This document shows positions 1-8,821 of a stretch of 64,000 nt of DNA, in pieces. Made by a program: the position numbers and the translations under genes. Source of the stretch: Candidatus Competibacter denitrificans Run_A_D11 (GTDB lineage: Bacteria > Pseudomonadota > Gammaproteobacteria > Competibacterales > Competibacteraceae); contig NZ_CBTJ020000020.1 of assembly GCF_001051235.1 (NCBI RefSeq), positions 62,001 to 126,000 of the forward strand, written 5' to 3'. Position 1 is the first letter of the stretch; each line of letters begins with the position of its first letter. The notes under the pieces were generated by a model, which did no database searches, was not told the DNA's origin, and saw only the letters and a list, made by a program, of their open reading frames with translations.

Positions 1-665
1 GAGGCTTCAGCCGGATTGAGGGTAGCAAGCATCCAGCGATCAATTTCATCATCGGCGAGACCCGCCAGCAATTTCAGGACAATTTGGAACAGCACCTGCG
101 CCAGAATGCCCAACACTGGGGGGTAGCGATCAAGTCCGTGTTGATTCGCAATATCGTCACACCCGACGCCATCGCCAGCATTATTCGTGACCGTGAGGTT
201 AGCGTGCAAAATGCCCGCAAGTTCGAGCAGCAGATTGAACAAGCGCGTTCCTTAGCCGAATTGACCCGGCAAGAAATGCTGGCCCAGCAAAATCAAGAAA
301 AGGTCGCGGCGGAAACCAGCCGTATCCAAGCCGTGATTCGGGCGCAACAGGATCTTGCGGTCAAACTGACGGCGGCCAATCAGGAATTAGAAGTCGCCAA
401 GCTGGAAGATCAGGCCGCCGCCGCCCAAGCAGAGGCGATAATGGCGAAGGCGCAGGCGGAACGGGACGTGATCGGCTGGACTAATAAAGCGCAGGCGGAG
501 GTGATCACCGCACAGGTGCGGGCATTCAAGACCGGCATGAATCTGGCTCGTTACGCCTTCTATCAAAAGTTGGGGCCGCGTATCGGCTCGTTGCTCGGCA
601 GCGATGCGCCCGACAGCTTCGGCGGGCTGTTCCAACCCTATCTGCCGAAGGAGGCCAAACCATGA
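1..665 (+). CDS. SPFH/band-7 family protein, C-terminal part (5' end outside window)
   Basis: The reading frame is open from base 3, so the start lies upstream and about 220 residues remain. The visible part is the end of an SPFH (stomatin/prohibitin/flotillin/HflK) domain followed by a long Ala/Glu/Gln-rich helical stretch, very probably coiled coil, and a short C-terminal tail with a Gly-Phe-Gly-Gly turn. Family members oligomerise on membranes and organise microdomains or regulate proteases; a specific role cannot be read here. The stop overlaps the next SPFH gene by 4 bases (ATGA), so the two are translationally coupled and probably form one hetero-oligomeric membrane assembly. Confidence 0.85.
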   Translation, partial: GFSRIEGSKHPAINFIIGETRQQFQDNLEQHLRQNAQHWGVAIKSVLIRNIVTPDAIASIIRDREVSVQNARKFEQQIEQARSLAELTRQEMLAQQNQEKVAAETSRIQAVIRAQQDLAVKLTAANQELEVAKLEDQAAAAQAEAIMAKAQAERDVIGWTNKAQAEVITAQVRAFKTGMNLARYAFYQKLGPRIGSLLGSDAPDSFGGLFQPYLPKEAKP

Positions 666-2410
666 ATCGGATTGGGCTGATCGTCGGCTTGGTGGCGGCG
701 CTGGTGGGGAGCTGGTTGCTGTGGCAATGGGGCTTCTGCCGATTTTACGTGGTTCCCGGTTTTATGGCGGTCGTCACCGCCAAAAGCGGTGAGATATTGC
801 CCCCAGGGCAAATTCTCGCCAAGCCGGGCCAGCGTGGTATTCAAGAACAGGTGTTGGGCGAGGGTCGGCATTTTCTCAATCCGTGGCAGTACGACTATAA
901 GATCATGCCAGTGATTGCGATTCCGCCTGGCAAGGTTGGAGTCGTCACTTCCAAAGTGGGCGCTGACTTGCCACCCGGTGAATTTTTGGCCGAAGCGGGC
1001 CAGAAGGGCATCTGGCGCGGTGTGTTGGGGCCGGGTAAGCATCGGTTGAATCCGTTCGGTTATCAGATCGATATCGTCGATGCGATCAGCATTCCAGTGG
1101 GTTATGTGGGCGTCGTGACCAGCCTGTCCGGTAAACAGACCACGCCGGATGCCTTTGCAGGCCCTGGTGAAAAGGGAGTGCGCCGCGATGTCCTGCAACC
1201 GGGTTTGTATTACGTCAATCCAAAGGAATTGCAGGTCGATCTGCTGGAAATCGGCGTTAATCAGGTATCGCTGCTGGGTAAGACCGGCGGTGAAGTGATT
1301 ACCAAGGGGAAAATGGCTTCGCAGAATGTGGCGATGGAGAATCTACAGAAGCGGGCCTTGGCTGAGCAGATGGAAAAGCGAATGGATTATGTAGCGCAAC
1401 AGCGGGTGCAGGAATCGGTCAGCGATAAGCCACAGTTGGAAAGCAGCATGATGCGCGGCACGGCGCGCGCCAAGCAGGCGGCGGCTGCCGCGCCAAATCA
1501 GCAGAGTCCGCAACCGAGTCCAGCAAAACCGCAACTACCGCCGGATGCCAGCCACGTCTTGAGTCTGAATCAGTTTGTTGAATTCCCATCCCGCGATGGC
1601 TTTGAGATCAGTCTGGATATGACGGTAGAGTTTGAATTTCTACCGGAGCAGATCGCCTGGATTTATCAAAGTTACGGCGACTTACCCGCAGTGGTCGATA
1701 AGATCATCATGCCGCAAATTCTATCGGTATCACGGCTTAAAGGGTCGGCGTATCGGGCCAAGGATTTTATTGTTGGCGAGGGGCGGGAGAAATTTCAAAA
1801 CGATCTCACCGAAGCCCTGGCGAAGGCTATTGAGGAGAAACATATCATTGTTCATGATGCACTGATTCGCCACGTCAATGTGTCTGATCAAATTCTCGAC
1901 CCGATTCAACAAGCCAGCATTGCGATTGAACAGGATCTGACTAATAAGGAAAAGCAGAACACGGCGCGTAAACAAGCGGAATTGAATACGGAGTTGGGGT
2001 TGGTCGAACAGCGCCGCCAACAAGTCGCCCAGGAAACCGAGAAGTTAAAAGCCGAAATTTTAGCTGATCAGGAAAAACAAGTGGCGCAACTGCGGGCGGA
2101 AGCCTTGCGGCAGACCGCCGAAATTGACCAGCAGACGGCGTTGATTCGAGCGGATAAAACCCGAAAGCTCGGTCAGGCTCAGGCTAACACCGTGGCCTTG
2201 GTGGAAGGGGAGAAAGCCAAGGGTTTTGAACTGAAAGCCGCAGCCTTTGGCGATCCGGCGGCATTCACGTTGTGGGAATTCGCCAATAATCTCAATAAGG
2301 ATCTGCGAGTGAGCATTCTGCACGCTGGCGCTGGTACGCTGTGGACGGATTTGGAGAAGGCGACCCTGGGTGAATTGGGGGGAGCAGCGGTGTTGAATAA
2401 TAAGAAGTAA
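662..2410 (+). CDS. SPFH/band-7 domain membrane protein with triplicated N-terminal module
   Basis: A 582-residue protein. Residues 5-25 form one membrane segment. Residues about 30-199 contain three successive copies of a module of about 57 residues with the pattern GVVT, LPPG, G-Q-K-G, VLGPG, LNP and IP. Residues about 200-310 are Gln/Ala/Pro-rich linker. Residues about 310-430 carry an SPFH domain. Residues about 430-530 are a charged coiled coil and the C-terminus is a short globular tail. It is longer than ordinary slipins (about 250-320 residues). The ATG overlaps the stop of the upstream SPFH gene. Such proteins scaffold membrane microdomains; substrate or client is unknown. The coupling with another SPFH gene suggests a paired complex like HflK/HflC, but it is not HflKC itself. 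Confidence 0.85.
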   Translation: MNRIGLIVGLVAALVGSWLLWQWGFCRFYVVPGFMAVVTAKSGEILPPGQILAKPGQRGIQEQVLGEGRHFLNPWQYDYKIMPVIAIPPGKVGVVTSKVGADLPPGEFLAEAGQKGIWRGVLGPGKHRLNPFGYQIDIVDAISIPVGYVGVVTSLSGKQTTPDAFAGPGEKGVRRDVLQPGLYYVNPKELQVDLLEIGVNQVSLLGKTGGEVITKGKMASQNVAMENLQKRALAEQMEKRMDYVAQQRVQESVSDKPQLESSMMRGTARAKQAAAAAPNQQSPQPSPAKPQLPPDASHVLSLNQFVEFPSRDGFEISLDMTVEFEFLPEQIAWIYQSYGDLPAVVDKIIMPQILSVSRLKGSAYRAKDFIVGEGREKFQNDLTEALAKAIEEKHIIVHDALIRHVNVSDQILDPIQQASIAIEQDLTNKEKQNTARKQAELNTELGLVEQRRQQVAQETEKLKAEILADQEKQVAQLRAEALRQTAEIDQQTALIRADKTRKLGQAQANTVALVEGEKAKGFELKAAAFGDPAAFTLWEFANNLNKDLRVSILHAGAGTLWTDLEKATLGELGGAAVLNNKK

Positions 2411-2643
2411 TAGCGACCATCGGTGAATTGCCCAAAGAGCCTATTAAGCTGGCCATGAAGTGTTCGCTTAAAGATAGCCAAAATAGTTTGTTGAGAGGTT
2501 TGCAAAATACCGGGTTGAGTAAAGGCACGCCAGAATTCGAGAGAGGTGTGGATCATCTTTTTAGATTGAGAGGCAACTTTAGCGGTAGGAGTAAAGTGGC
2601 TCAGGTAATGGCGAGAGCACACTCTCAAATTTCGTATCAGTTC

Positions 2644-3354
2644 TCAAGGGTCAGCAGTTCGGGCAATAGCCCACACTTGGATATCGGTAACGCCAGCGGC
2701 GCGGAGGGTGCGCGCACATTCGCTGGTGGTGCTGGTGGTCGTGATGACATCATCCATCAGAGCAACCCGCGCTCCGGCGAGTTGCGGCCCTACCGTGAAC
2801 GCGCCGATCAGGTTGGTTCGGCGCTGATGGGCCGGCAAGTCGGTTTGCGGCGTGGTGTGGCGGGTGCGCTGCAACTGATCGACCACCAGTGGAATTCGGT
2901 GCTGGCGAGCGATGGCGTGCGCCAGTTCAACAGCTTGGTTGAAACCCCTCTCGCGCAGGCGTCGCGGATGCAGAGGAACCGGGATGATGCAATCCGGGGG
3001 CGCTAGGCCGCTTTCGACGAAGGACAAAGCAAATAAGTCGCCTAAAAGCCGAGCGTGGCTCAAGTGACCACCGAATTTCAAGCTGCCGATGAGATAATCA
3101 AGTGGTGGCTGATAAACCAACGGCGCGAAGGCGCGCTCAAAGGGAGGTGGCTGTAAACGGCACTGTGGGCACAGCCCGCTTTGGCTAAGACTGAGTGGTA
3201 AAGCGCACCCCAAGCAAGGGTTGTGGTTCCTGGGCAAGTCCGCAGTACAGTCGGCGCATAAGTCACGGCCGTTGGCCCCGGCAGTGCCGCAGAGCAAACA
3301 CAGGGGCGGCAACAGCCAGTGATGGAGCGCCAGGAACCCGCTGCGTATCATCAT
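2644..3354 (-). CDS. comF: ComF family phosphoribosyltransferase-like protein
   Basis: About 237 residues from the ATG at 3354. The N-terminus has the ComF cysteine pairs (C-x2-C, C-x2-C, C-x2-C and C-x2-C in residues about 15-65) that form a zinc ribbon. The second half is a type I phosphoribosyltransferase fold with the PRPP-loop-like stretch VALMDDVITTTST near the C-terminus and the RGFNQA motif. ComF/GntX proteins are linked to DNA uptake or use of DNA as nutrient. In many gammaproteobacteria comF sits divergently next to the bio operon, as it does here (bioH and bioC follow on the other strand). A longer upstream start is possible but would precede the zinc ribbon by a non-conserved stretch. 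Confidence 0.88.
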   Translation of the reverse strand: MMIRSGFLALHHWLLPPLCLLCGTAGANGRDLCADCTADLPRNHNPCLGCALPLSLSQSGLCPQCRLQPPPFERAFAPLVYQPPLDYLIGSLKFGGHLSHARLLGDLFALSFVESGLAPPDCIIPVPLHPRRLRERGFNQAVELAHAIARQHRIPLVVDQLQRTRHTTPQTDLPAHQRRTNLIGAFTVGPQLAGARVALMDDVITTTSTTSECARTLRAAGVTDIQVWAIARTADP

Positions 3355-3454
3355 GTTGGTTTCCGGTTGACAAGGTTTTAGGGGTTGGAGAATATGCAAA
3401 TTCCCACAGCAGCATAGCCATTTTTTTAGCCGCCGTTCAGGCAAGAGTAGGGTC

Positions 3455-3886
3455 ATGCATATTTTGGAATCCAGCGAAGACACGGTTATCGGTAAGATTG
3501 CGCGGGCGTCGTCAGCCAAGCGGGCGGCCTCGTTGATGAACTATGGCAACATCATCGCGATTCTTTTGCCGTTTCCCTTGTTGATCTTTTGGTTTGGCGC
3601 CTCGATGATGGTCTATGCCATGAATCGCCACCATCCGAATCCGCAAGTCGGTTATTACACGCAGCGGGCGGCCACCCGATTCTATGCGGTTACCGGGTTT
3701 TTTATCGTCATAGGAACCTTCATTCCCGGTAATGGTTGGATGTGGTACCTGATTGCTTGGGCTGCGGCCTTATTGATTCTGGTGCCATGGTCGATCATCG
3801 ATTTGCGAAACATCCAGCGGGAGCAGTGGATCGATATTCCGTTGGACGAAGAAGGCCATCCCTTACCAGGCGCGGTGGCGGCTTGA
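3455..3886 (+). CDS. Small hypothetical inner-membrane protein
   Basis: A 143-residue ORF; a later ATG at 3536 would give 116 residues starting just before the first membrane helix. Three hydrophobic segments are visible (residues about 30-52, 75-93 and 97-115), followed by an acidic, Pro-rich tail. I do not recognise the family. It lies between divergent comF and bioH, a place occupied by bioB and bioF in many relatives, and ends 31 bases before bioH, so it may be co-transcribed with bioH-bioC. There is a weak GAG/AGG-type ribosome site before 3455 and none clear before 3536. Confidence 0.6.
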   Translation: MHILESSEDTVIGKIARASSAKRAASLMNYGNIIAILLPFPLLIFWFGASMMVYAMNRHHPNPQVGYYTQRAATRFYAVTGFFIVIGTFIPGNGWMWYLIAWAAALLILVPWSIIDLRNIQREQWIDIPLDEEGHPLPGAVAA

Positions 3887-3917
3887 GCTTTTTATTGGAT
3901 CGCAAGCGCGCAGTGTC

Positions 3918-4742
3918 GTGACCGCTCGCTCGAATCCAAAGCCCTCCTGGCCGCCAGCCCACGATAGCACCAGTCAGTCACTCTATGCCCATACGCTAGG
4001 GACTGGCTCGGACGTGGTGTTGGTCCATGGCTGGGGGATGCATTCCGGGGTTTGGGAAGATGTTGCCGAAGGATTGATCGACGATTTTCGGGTGACTGTG
4101 GTCGATCTGCCCGGCTATGGTTTCAGTCGGCGGTATGAGGGCCGACACACACTCGATGATCTGTGTTCGGCGATGGCGGCCGTAGTACCGACACCCGCCG
4201 CTTGGGTCGGTTGGTCGTTGGGTGGACTGATCGCGCAGCGTCTCGCGGTCACTGCGCCGCAGCGGGTCAGCCACCTCATCTTGACGAATAGCACTCCCTG
4301 TTTTGCGCAGCGCGCCGATTGGCCACATGCCGTTGCTCTGCCCGTTTTGCGCCAGTTTGCCGAGGATCTGCGTCGGGATTATCGCGCCGTGCTCAAACGC
4401 TTTATTGCTTTGGAAGTTTATGGCAGCGAACGGGCTAGCGCTCAATTGCAACAGTTAAAGGCTATGCTGTTTCAGCATGGTGAGCCGGCGCTCTCGGCAC
4501 TGGAAGATGGCTTGCAAATTTTGGAAAGTACCGACTTGCGACCCGATTGGGGGCGGATTGTCTGCCCGATTTTGTTGCTGATGGGGGAGCGCGATCAACT
4601 GGTTCCTGTCGAGGCGGGACAGGCATTAGTGGCGCACAGGCCGGATGTGCGATTACGAGTGCTCGAACGGGCCGGGCACGCGCCGTTTTTCTCCCATCTA
4701 CCGGTTTTTAACGCTGAACTTCGGGCGTTTCTCAATGGGTGA
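3918..4742 (+). CDS. bioH: Pimeloyl-[acyl-carrier protein] methyl ester esterase BioH
   Basis: Alpha/beta hydrolase of 274 residues with a GTG start. The catalytic triad can be placed: Ser100 in GWSLGG, Asp226 in MGERDQLVP and His254 in RAGHAPFF. The oxyanion strand reads HGWGMHSGVW (residues 37-46), the usual BioH signature. BioH removes the methyl group from pimeloyl-ACP methyl ester and so ends the fatty-acid-like phase of pimelate synthesis started by BioC. The gene overlaps bioC by 8 bases, which supports the assignment over a generic hydrolase. The N-terminus is about 20 residues longer than the E. coli protein; an internal start is possible. Confidence 0.9.
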   Translation: MTARSNPKPSWPPAHDSTSQSLYAHTLGTGSDVVLVHGWGMHSGVWEDVAEGLIDDFRVTVVDLPGYGFSRRYEGRHTLDDLCSAMAAVVPTPAAWVGWSLGGLIAQRLAVTAPQRVSHLILTNSTPCFAQRADWPHAVALPVLRQFAEDLRRDYRAVLKRFIALEVYGSERASAQLQQLKAMLFQHGEPALSALEDGLQILESTDLRPDWGRIVCPILLLMGERDQLVPVEAGQALVAHRPDVRLRVLERAGHAPFFSHLPVFNAELRAFLNG

Positions 4743-5634
4743 TGCGGAGCGTTTGGTTTTTGCGGTTGATCGCGCTTTATTGCGACAAGCGCTCCAGCGA
4801 GCGGTTCTCCATTATGACCGTGCGGCGGTAGTGCAACGCGAGGTCGGTAAACGGCTGTTGGAGCGGCTGGAGTTGATCGATCTTAAACCCGCCGTTATCT
4901 TGGATCTCGGCTGTGGCACTGGTGCCATCACGACGCTTTTGTTCAAGAAGTATCGGCGGGCGCACGTCATCGGTTTCGATCTAGCATCGGCTTTGGTCGT
5001 TGCAGCGCGTAAGCGTGCGCCGTGGCTGCGGAGCTTGCATGGGGTGGTGGGAGAACCAGAATCGCTGCCATTGGCAAACGCCAGTTGTGATTTGATTTTT
5101 TCCAACCTGCTCTTGCAATGGAGTGCTGACTTGGCACCGGTATTCACCGAATTTCGCCGAGTGCTCAAACCGGGCGGAGTTCTGTTCTTTAGTACGCTTG
5201 GGCCAGATACGTTAAGCGAGCTGCGGCAGAGTTGGCGGATGGCCGATAGCCACAGTCACGTCAATGCGTTTCTGGACCTGCATGATATCGGTGATAGCCT
5301 GGTGCGAGCGGGTTTGTCTGGCCCGGTGATGGATGTCGAACGGCTCACTTTAACCTATCCGCAGGTTGATGGTTTATTGCGTGATTTAAAGGATTTGGGT
5401 GCTTCGAATGTGATCACTAACCGGTCACGAGGTCTGACCGGCCAAGCTCGCTGGCGAGCGGTGCGGGCCGCCTATGAGAAATTGCGTCGCCCCGATGGAT
5501 TATTACCGGTGACCTGCGAGGTGATTTATGGACACGCTTGGGGACCATCGGCGGAACAGGGCCATTCGCGCGAGAGTGGAGTTGCCGTTTTTTCCTTGGA
5601 CCGCTTACGGCAAGGCTTACGGAAGAGCCGGTAA
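4735..5634 (+). CDS. bioC: Malonyl-[acyl-carrier protein] O-methyltransferase BioC
   Basis: A class I SAM-dependent methyltransferase of 299 residues. Motif I is LDLGCGTG at residues 56-63, followed by a GFDLA acidic-loop strand and the FSNLLLQW motif typical of BioC. The C-terminal half has the BioC helical cap (QVDGLLRDLKDLG, and VTCEVIYGHAWGP). BioC methylates malonyl-ACP so that fatty acid synthase can elongate it to pimeloyl-ACP methyl ester. The ATG at 4735 lies inside the end of bioH (8-base overlap), so translation is coupled. bioB, bioF, bioD and bioA are not adjacent; the next gene is unrelated. Confidence 0.92.
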   Translation: MGDAERLVFAVDRALLRQALQRAVLHYDRAAVVQREVGKRLLERLELIDLKPAVILDLGCGTGAITTLLFKKYRRAHVIGFDLASALVVAARKRAPWLRSLHGVVGEPESLPLANASCDLIFSNLLLQWSADLAPVFTEFRRVLKPGGVLFFSTLGPDTLSELRQSWRMADSHSHVNAFLDLHDIGDSLVRAGLSGPVMDVERLTLTYPQVDGLLRDLKDLGASNVITNRSRGLTGQARWRAVRAAYEKLRRPDGLLPVTCEVIYGHAWGPSAEQGHSRESGVAVFSLDRLRQGLRKSR

Positions 5635-5768
5635 ATTTTGGCCTTGTAACCAATCGCTACCTGTTAACGCCGCCAAATAAAACCTTAGTTATATTAAAGG
5701 GTATTGACAAGTTTCCCGTCTACCGCTACTTGTTAAATAGGCAAGGCAGACGATGGGGCTTTCAGGTC

Positions 5769-6260
5769 ATGATCGCAATCGAGTATGGCACGAAAGAATG
5801 TCAATTTTGTTATGTACTACGCCCCAATCGTTCGCTATCGTGGCGGCAAAATCTTTGGTTTTTGGCTGGTTTGTGCGCTGTAACGCTCATTGGGATAGCC
5901 CCATTGGTCGCGATGGGCTTTTGGCCGGTATTGCCGTTTGCGGGTTTGGAACTGCTATTGGTCGGCGCTGGACTCTATCGCGTGATGTGTCGCTGCCACG
6001 AATGCGAGGTGATCTGCGTTGCAGCGGACAGTATTCGCATTGAGCGAGGCCGCCGTGGTCCTCGCCAACGCTGGGTGATAGGGCGCGCTTGGGCACAGGT
6101 CGTTTTACGCGCGTGTCCGCACCGGTGGTATCCAAGCCGTTTGTTGATTCACGCTCATGGCCATGCCGTGGAAGTGGGTCGATTTTTAGTCGAGGAAGAA
6201 CGTAAAAAACTTGCCCAGGATTTGACACATTGTCTTCGTGGGCAGGTCTTTGAACCTTAG
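5769..6260 (+). CDS. DUF2244 domain membrane protein
   Basis: A 163-residue protein starting at the ATG at 5769. It has an N-terminal RPNRSLSW motif, a helical hairpin of two membrane segments (residues about 35-52 and 58-75) and a basic cytoplasmic part containing the pattern W-L-like/R-GRRGPRQRW. These match the DUF2244 family, which is usually found directly upstream of the aa3 cytochrome c oxidase operon in proteobacteria, as here (ctaC begins 111 bases downstream). Its function is not established; position suggests a link to oxidase assembly. A longer frame upstream overlaps bioC and is not conserved-looking, so it was not used. Confidence 0.8.
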   Translation: MIAIEYGTKECQFCYVLRPNRSLSWRQNLWFLAGLCAVTLIGIAPLVAMGFWPVLPFAGLELLLVGAGLYRVMCRCHECEVICVAADSIRIERGRRGPRQRWVIGRAWAQVVLRACPHRWYPSRLLIHAHGHAVEVGRFLVEEERKKLAQDLTHCLRGQVFEP

Positions 6261-6296
6261 TCCGACTGGGGATTTGAGACCCCGGCGGCCATTGAG

Positions 6297-6325
6297 TTGA
6301 CTGATTTTTATTTTAATTTTATTTG
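6297..6325 (+). promoter_or_regulatory. Candidate sigma70 promoter of the ctaC operon
   Basis: TTGACT at 6297-6302, a 17-base spacer that is almost all A/T, then TATTTG at 6320-6325. The -35 is 5/6 to consensus, the -10 only 3/6. It lies 47 bases before the ctaC ATG in the only non-coding gap before the operon. Sequence match only. Confidence 0.35.
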
Positions 6326-6371
6326 GCGTCTTGGCCTTAAGGCGCGACCAAACTGTCGGGAGAGGAGGGGT

Positions 6372-7232
6372 ATGGCAATCACTCGATTTACCAAATGGGG
6401 CGCCACAGGTTTGGCCGCTGCACCATTCTTGATGTGGGGTGCGGGCGCACGCGCTGAACTGGGGTTGAACATGCCTCAGGGTGTCACCGCTGTTAGCCGG
6501 GAAGTTTACGATCTGCACATGCTCATCTTCTGGATTTGCGTGGTGATCGCGATTGGGGTGTTTGGCGTGATGTTCTGGTCGATTTTCCATCACCGCAAAT
6601 CGCGTGGCGCGGTGCCGGCTCAATTTCATGAGAGTACCCTGGTGGAGATCGTATGGACGGTGGTTCCGATGCTGATCCTGATCGGCATGGCGGTGCCGGC
6701 CACCAAAACCCTGGTCAAAATGTATGATAGCCGAGAAGCGGAGCTGACCATCAAAGTCACAGGTTATCAATGGCGCTGGCAATATGACTATCTTGACCAG
6801 AACGTCGGTTTTTTGAGTGTGCTTTCCACCCCAACCGCCCAAATCCGTAATACCGCTCCCAAGGGGGAACATTATCTCTTGGAAGTGGATAACCCCATGG
6901 TCGTACCGGTCGGCAAAAAGGTCCGAATTCTGACAACCGCCGCTGATGTCATTCATTCCTGGTGGGTGCCGGAATTGGGCTGGAAGAAAGACGCCATCCC
7001 TGGTTTTATCAACGAGAGTTGGACGTTGATCGAAAAGCCGGGAATCTACCGCGGCCAATGCGCTGAATTGTGCGGTAAGGATCACGGCTATATGCCGATT
7101 GTGGTCAAGGCCGTACCGGAAGCCGAATTCAAAGAATGGCTTGCCCAAATGCAGGCCAAGAACAAGCCGAATCCAAAAACTGCGAATGACGACAACTCGA
7201 CTGTCAAAATTGCTGGAGGCCAAACTCTATGA
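6372..7232 (+). CDS. ctaC: Cytochrome c oxidase subunit II (aa3 type, CuA)
   Basis: A 286-residue protein: signal peptide to about residue 28, two membrane helices (about 48-70 and 92-113) and a periplasmic cupredoxin domain. The binuclear CuA ligands are all present: His195 in VIHSWW, then Cys230, Glu232, Cys234, His238 and Met241 in CAELCGKDHGYM. YQWRWQYDY (132-140) is the aromatic patch that receives electrons from cytochrome c. No fused cytochrome c domain. The ATG at 6372 follows a strong GAGGAGGGG ribosome site. It overlaps ctaD by 4 bases. CuA takes electrons from cytochrome c and passes them to heme a in subunit I. Confidence 0.97.
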   Translation: MAITRFTKWGATGLAAAPFLMWGAGARAELGLNMPQGVTAVSREVYDLHMLIFWICVVIAIGVFGVMFWSIFHHRKSRGAVPAQFHESTLVEIVWTVVPMLILIGMAVPATKTLVKMYDSREAELTIKVTGYQWRWQYDYLDQNVGFLSVLSTPTAQIRNTAPKGEHYLLEVDNPMVVPVGKKVRILTTAADVIHSWWVPELGWKKDAIPGFINESWTLIEKPGIYRGQCAELCGKDHGYMPIVVKAVPEAEFKEWLAQMQAKNKPNPKTANDDNSTVKIAGGQTL

Positions 7233-8821
7233 GCACCGCATCACACGCTCACGACCACGCTGAGGACCACGGTCACGATCATGGCCCGCCGCGCGGTTTG
7301 ACTCGCTGGATTTACACGACCAATCATAAAGATATCGGCACGTTATATCTGTTATTTTCGCTGTTGATGTTTTTTGTCGGCGGTTCGATGGCTTTGGTGA
7401 TTCGCGCCGAACTGTTCCAGCCGGGTTTGCAGATCGTCAATCCCGACTTCTTCAACCAAATGACCACCATGCACGCGCTGGTGATGATTTTCGGCGCAGT
7501 GATGCCGGCATTCGTCGGCCTGGCCAACTGGTTGGTGCCGATGATGATCGGCGCACCGGACATGGCGTTGCCGCGCATGAACAATTGGTCATTCTGGATC
7601 ATGCCGTTCGCTTTTACGCTATTGCTGTCCACCTTGTTTTTGCCGGGTGGCGGTCCAGCGGGCGGATGGACGCTATATCCGCCGTTGGTGTTGCAGACGG
7701 GGGATGCTTTCCCATTCGTTATCCTGGCCGTTCACATGATGGGCGCTTCCTCCATCATGGGGGCGATCAATATTATCGCCACCATTCTCAATCTGCGCGC
7801 TCCCGGCATGACCTTGATGAAGATGCCGATGTTCGTATGGACTTGGCTGATTACCGCCTATCTGCTGATCGCGGTGATGCCGGTGTTGGCCGGGTCGGTC
7901 ACCATGCTGTTGACTGACAAATTCTTTGGGACATCCTTCTTCAACGCCGGCGGTGGTGGTGATCCGGTGATGTTCCAGCACATTTTCTGGTTCTTCGGCC
8001 ACCCCGAGGTCTATATTATGATCCTGCCGGCGTTCGGGATCATTTCCATGATCATTCCGACCTTCGCCCGTAAGCCCTTGTTCGGCTATGCGTCGATGGT
8101 GTACGCCACGGCGTCCATCGCGTTTTTGTCCTTCATCGTCTGGGCGCACCACATGTTTACGGTCGGTATGCCGCTGGCCGGCGAGTTGTTTTTCATGTAT
8201 GCGACCATGCTGATCGCGGTGCCGACTGGCGTGAAGGTGTTCAACTGGATTTCGACCATGTGGCGCGGTGCGATGACCTTTGAAACGCCCATGCTGTTTG
8301 CCATTGCCTTCGTGGTCCTGTTCACCATTGGCGGTTTTTCCGGGTTGATGCTGGCCATGGCGCCGGCCGATTTCCAGTATCAGGACACCTATTTCGTAGT
8401 AGCGCATTTCCACTATGTCTTGGTGCCAGGCGCGGTGTTCTCGATCATGGCGGCGGCTTACTACTGGTTGCCGAAATGGACCGGCCACATGTATGACGAG
8501 AAACTAGGGCAGTGGCATTTCTGGCTATCGACTATCGGTGTTAACGTGTTGTTTTTCCCACAGCATTTTTTAGGGCTGGCCGGAATGCCGCGCCGCATTC
8601 CCGATTACGCGCTGCAATTCACCGAATTTAATATGATGTCAACTGTCGGTGCGTTTATGTTTGGTTTCTCGCAACTGCTGTTTGCCTATAACGTCATCAA
8701 GACCATTCGGGGTGGCGCAAAAGCGACGGATAAGGTTTGGGAAGGGGCGGATGGTTTAGAGTGGACCTTAAGTTCACCCCCGGCTTATCACACCTTCACC
8801 ACTGCCCCTGAGATCAGATGA
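7229..8821 (+). CDS. ctaD: Cytochrome c oxidase subunit I (aa3 type)
   Basis: A 530-residue, 12-helix heme-copper oxidase subunit. His82 (TMHALVMIFG) and His395 are the low-spin heme a ligands; His393 in VAHFHYV binds heme a3; His258, His307 and His308 bind CuB. GHPEVY (257-262) holds the Glu260 of the D-channel and the Tyr262 cross-linked to His258, which makes this an A1-class proton-pumping oxidase. The N-terminus is rich in His and Asp (residues 5-20), a possible metal-binding tail. Coupled to ctaC by ATGA and followed by a tiny ORF that overlaps its stop in the same way. Confidence 0.97.
   Translation: MSTASHAHDHAEDHGHDHGPPRGLTRWIYTTNHKDIGTLYLLFSLLMFFVGGSMALVIRAELFQPGLQIVNPDFFNQMTTMHALVMIFGAVMPAFVGLANWLVPMMIGAPDMALPRMNNWSFWIMPFAFTLLLSTLFLPGGGPAGGWTLYPPLVLQTGDAFPFVILAVHMMGASSIMGAINIIATILNLRAPGMTLMKMPMFVWTWLITAYLLIAVMPVLAGSVTMLLTDKFFGTSFFNAGGGGDPVMFQHIFWFFGHPEVYIMILPAFGIISMIIPTFARKPLFGYASMVYATASIAFLSFIVWAHHMFTVGMPLAGELFFMYATMLIAVPTGVKVFNWISTMWRGAMTFETPMLFAIAFVVLFTIGGFSGLMLAMAPADFQYQDTYFVVAHFHYVLVPGAVFSIMAAAYYWLPKWTGHMYDEKLGQWHFWLSTIGVNVLFFPQHFLGLAGMPRRIPDYALQFTEFNMMSTVGAFMFGFSQLLFAYNVIKTIRGGAKATDKVWEGADGLEWTLSSPPAYHTFTTAPEIR

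Noticed and set aside
2411..3006. Plus-strand frame starting at 2428 and running antisense through comF
   Set aside because: The start is in the comparatively A/T-rich 233-base gap after the SPFH gene, but most of it is antisense to comF and no domain is visible. The gap could hold a decayed insertion remnant; nothing specific could be supported.
7673..8488. 271-codon minus-strand frame inside ctaD
   Set aside because: Antisense shadow of subunit I; His/Arg/Gly-rich composition typical of reversed membrane-protein codons.
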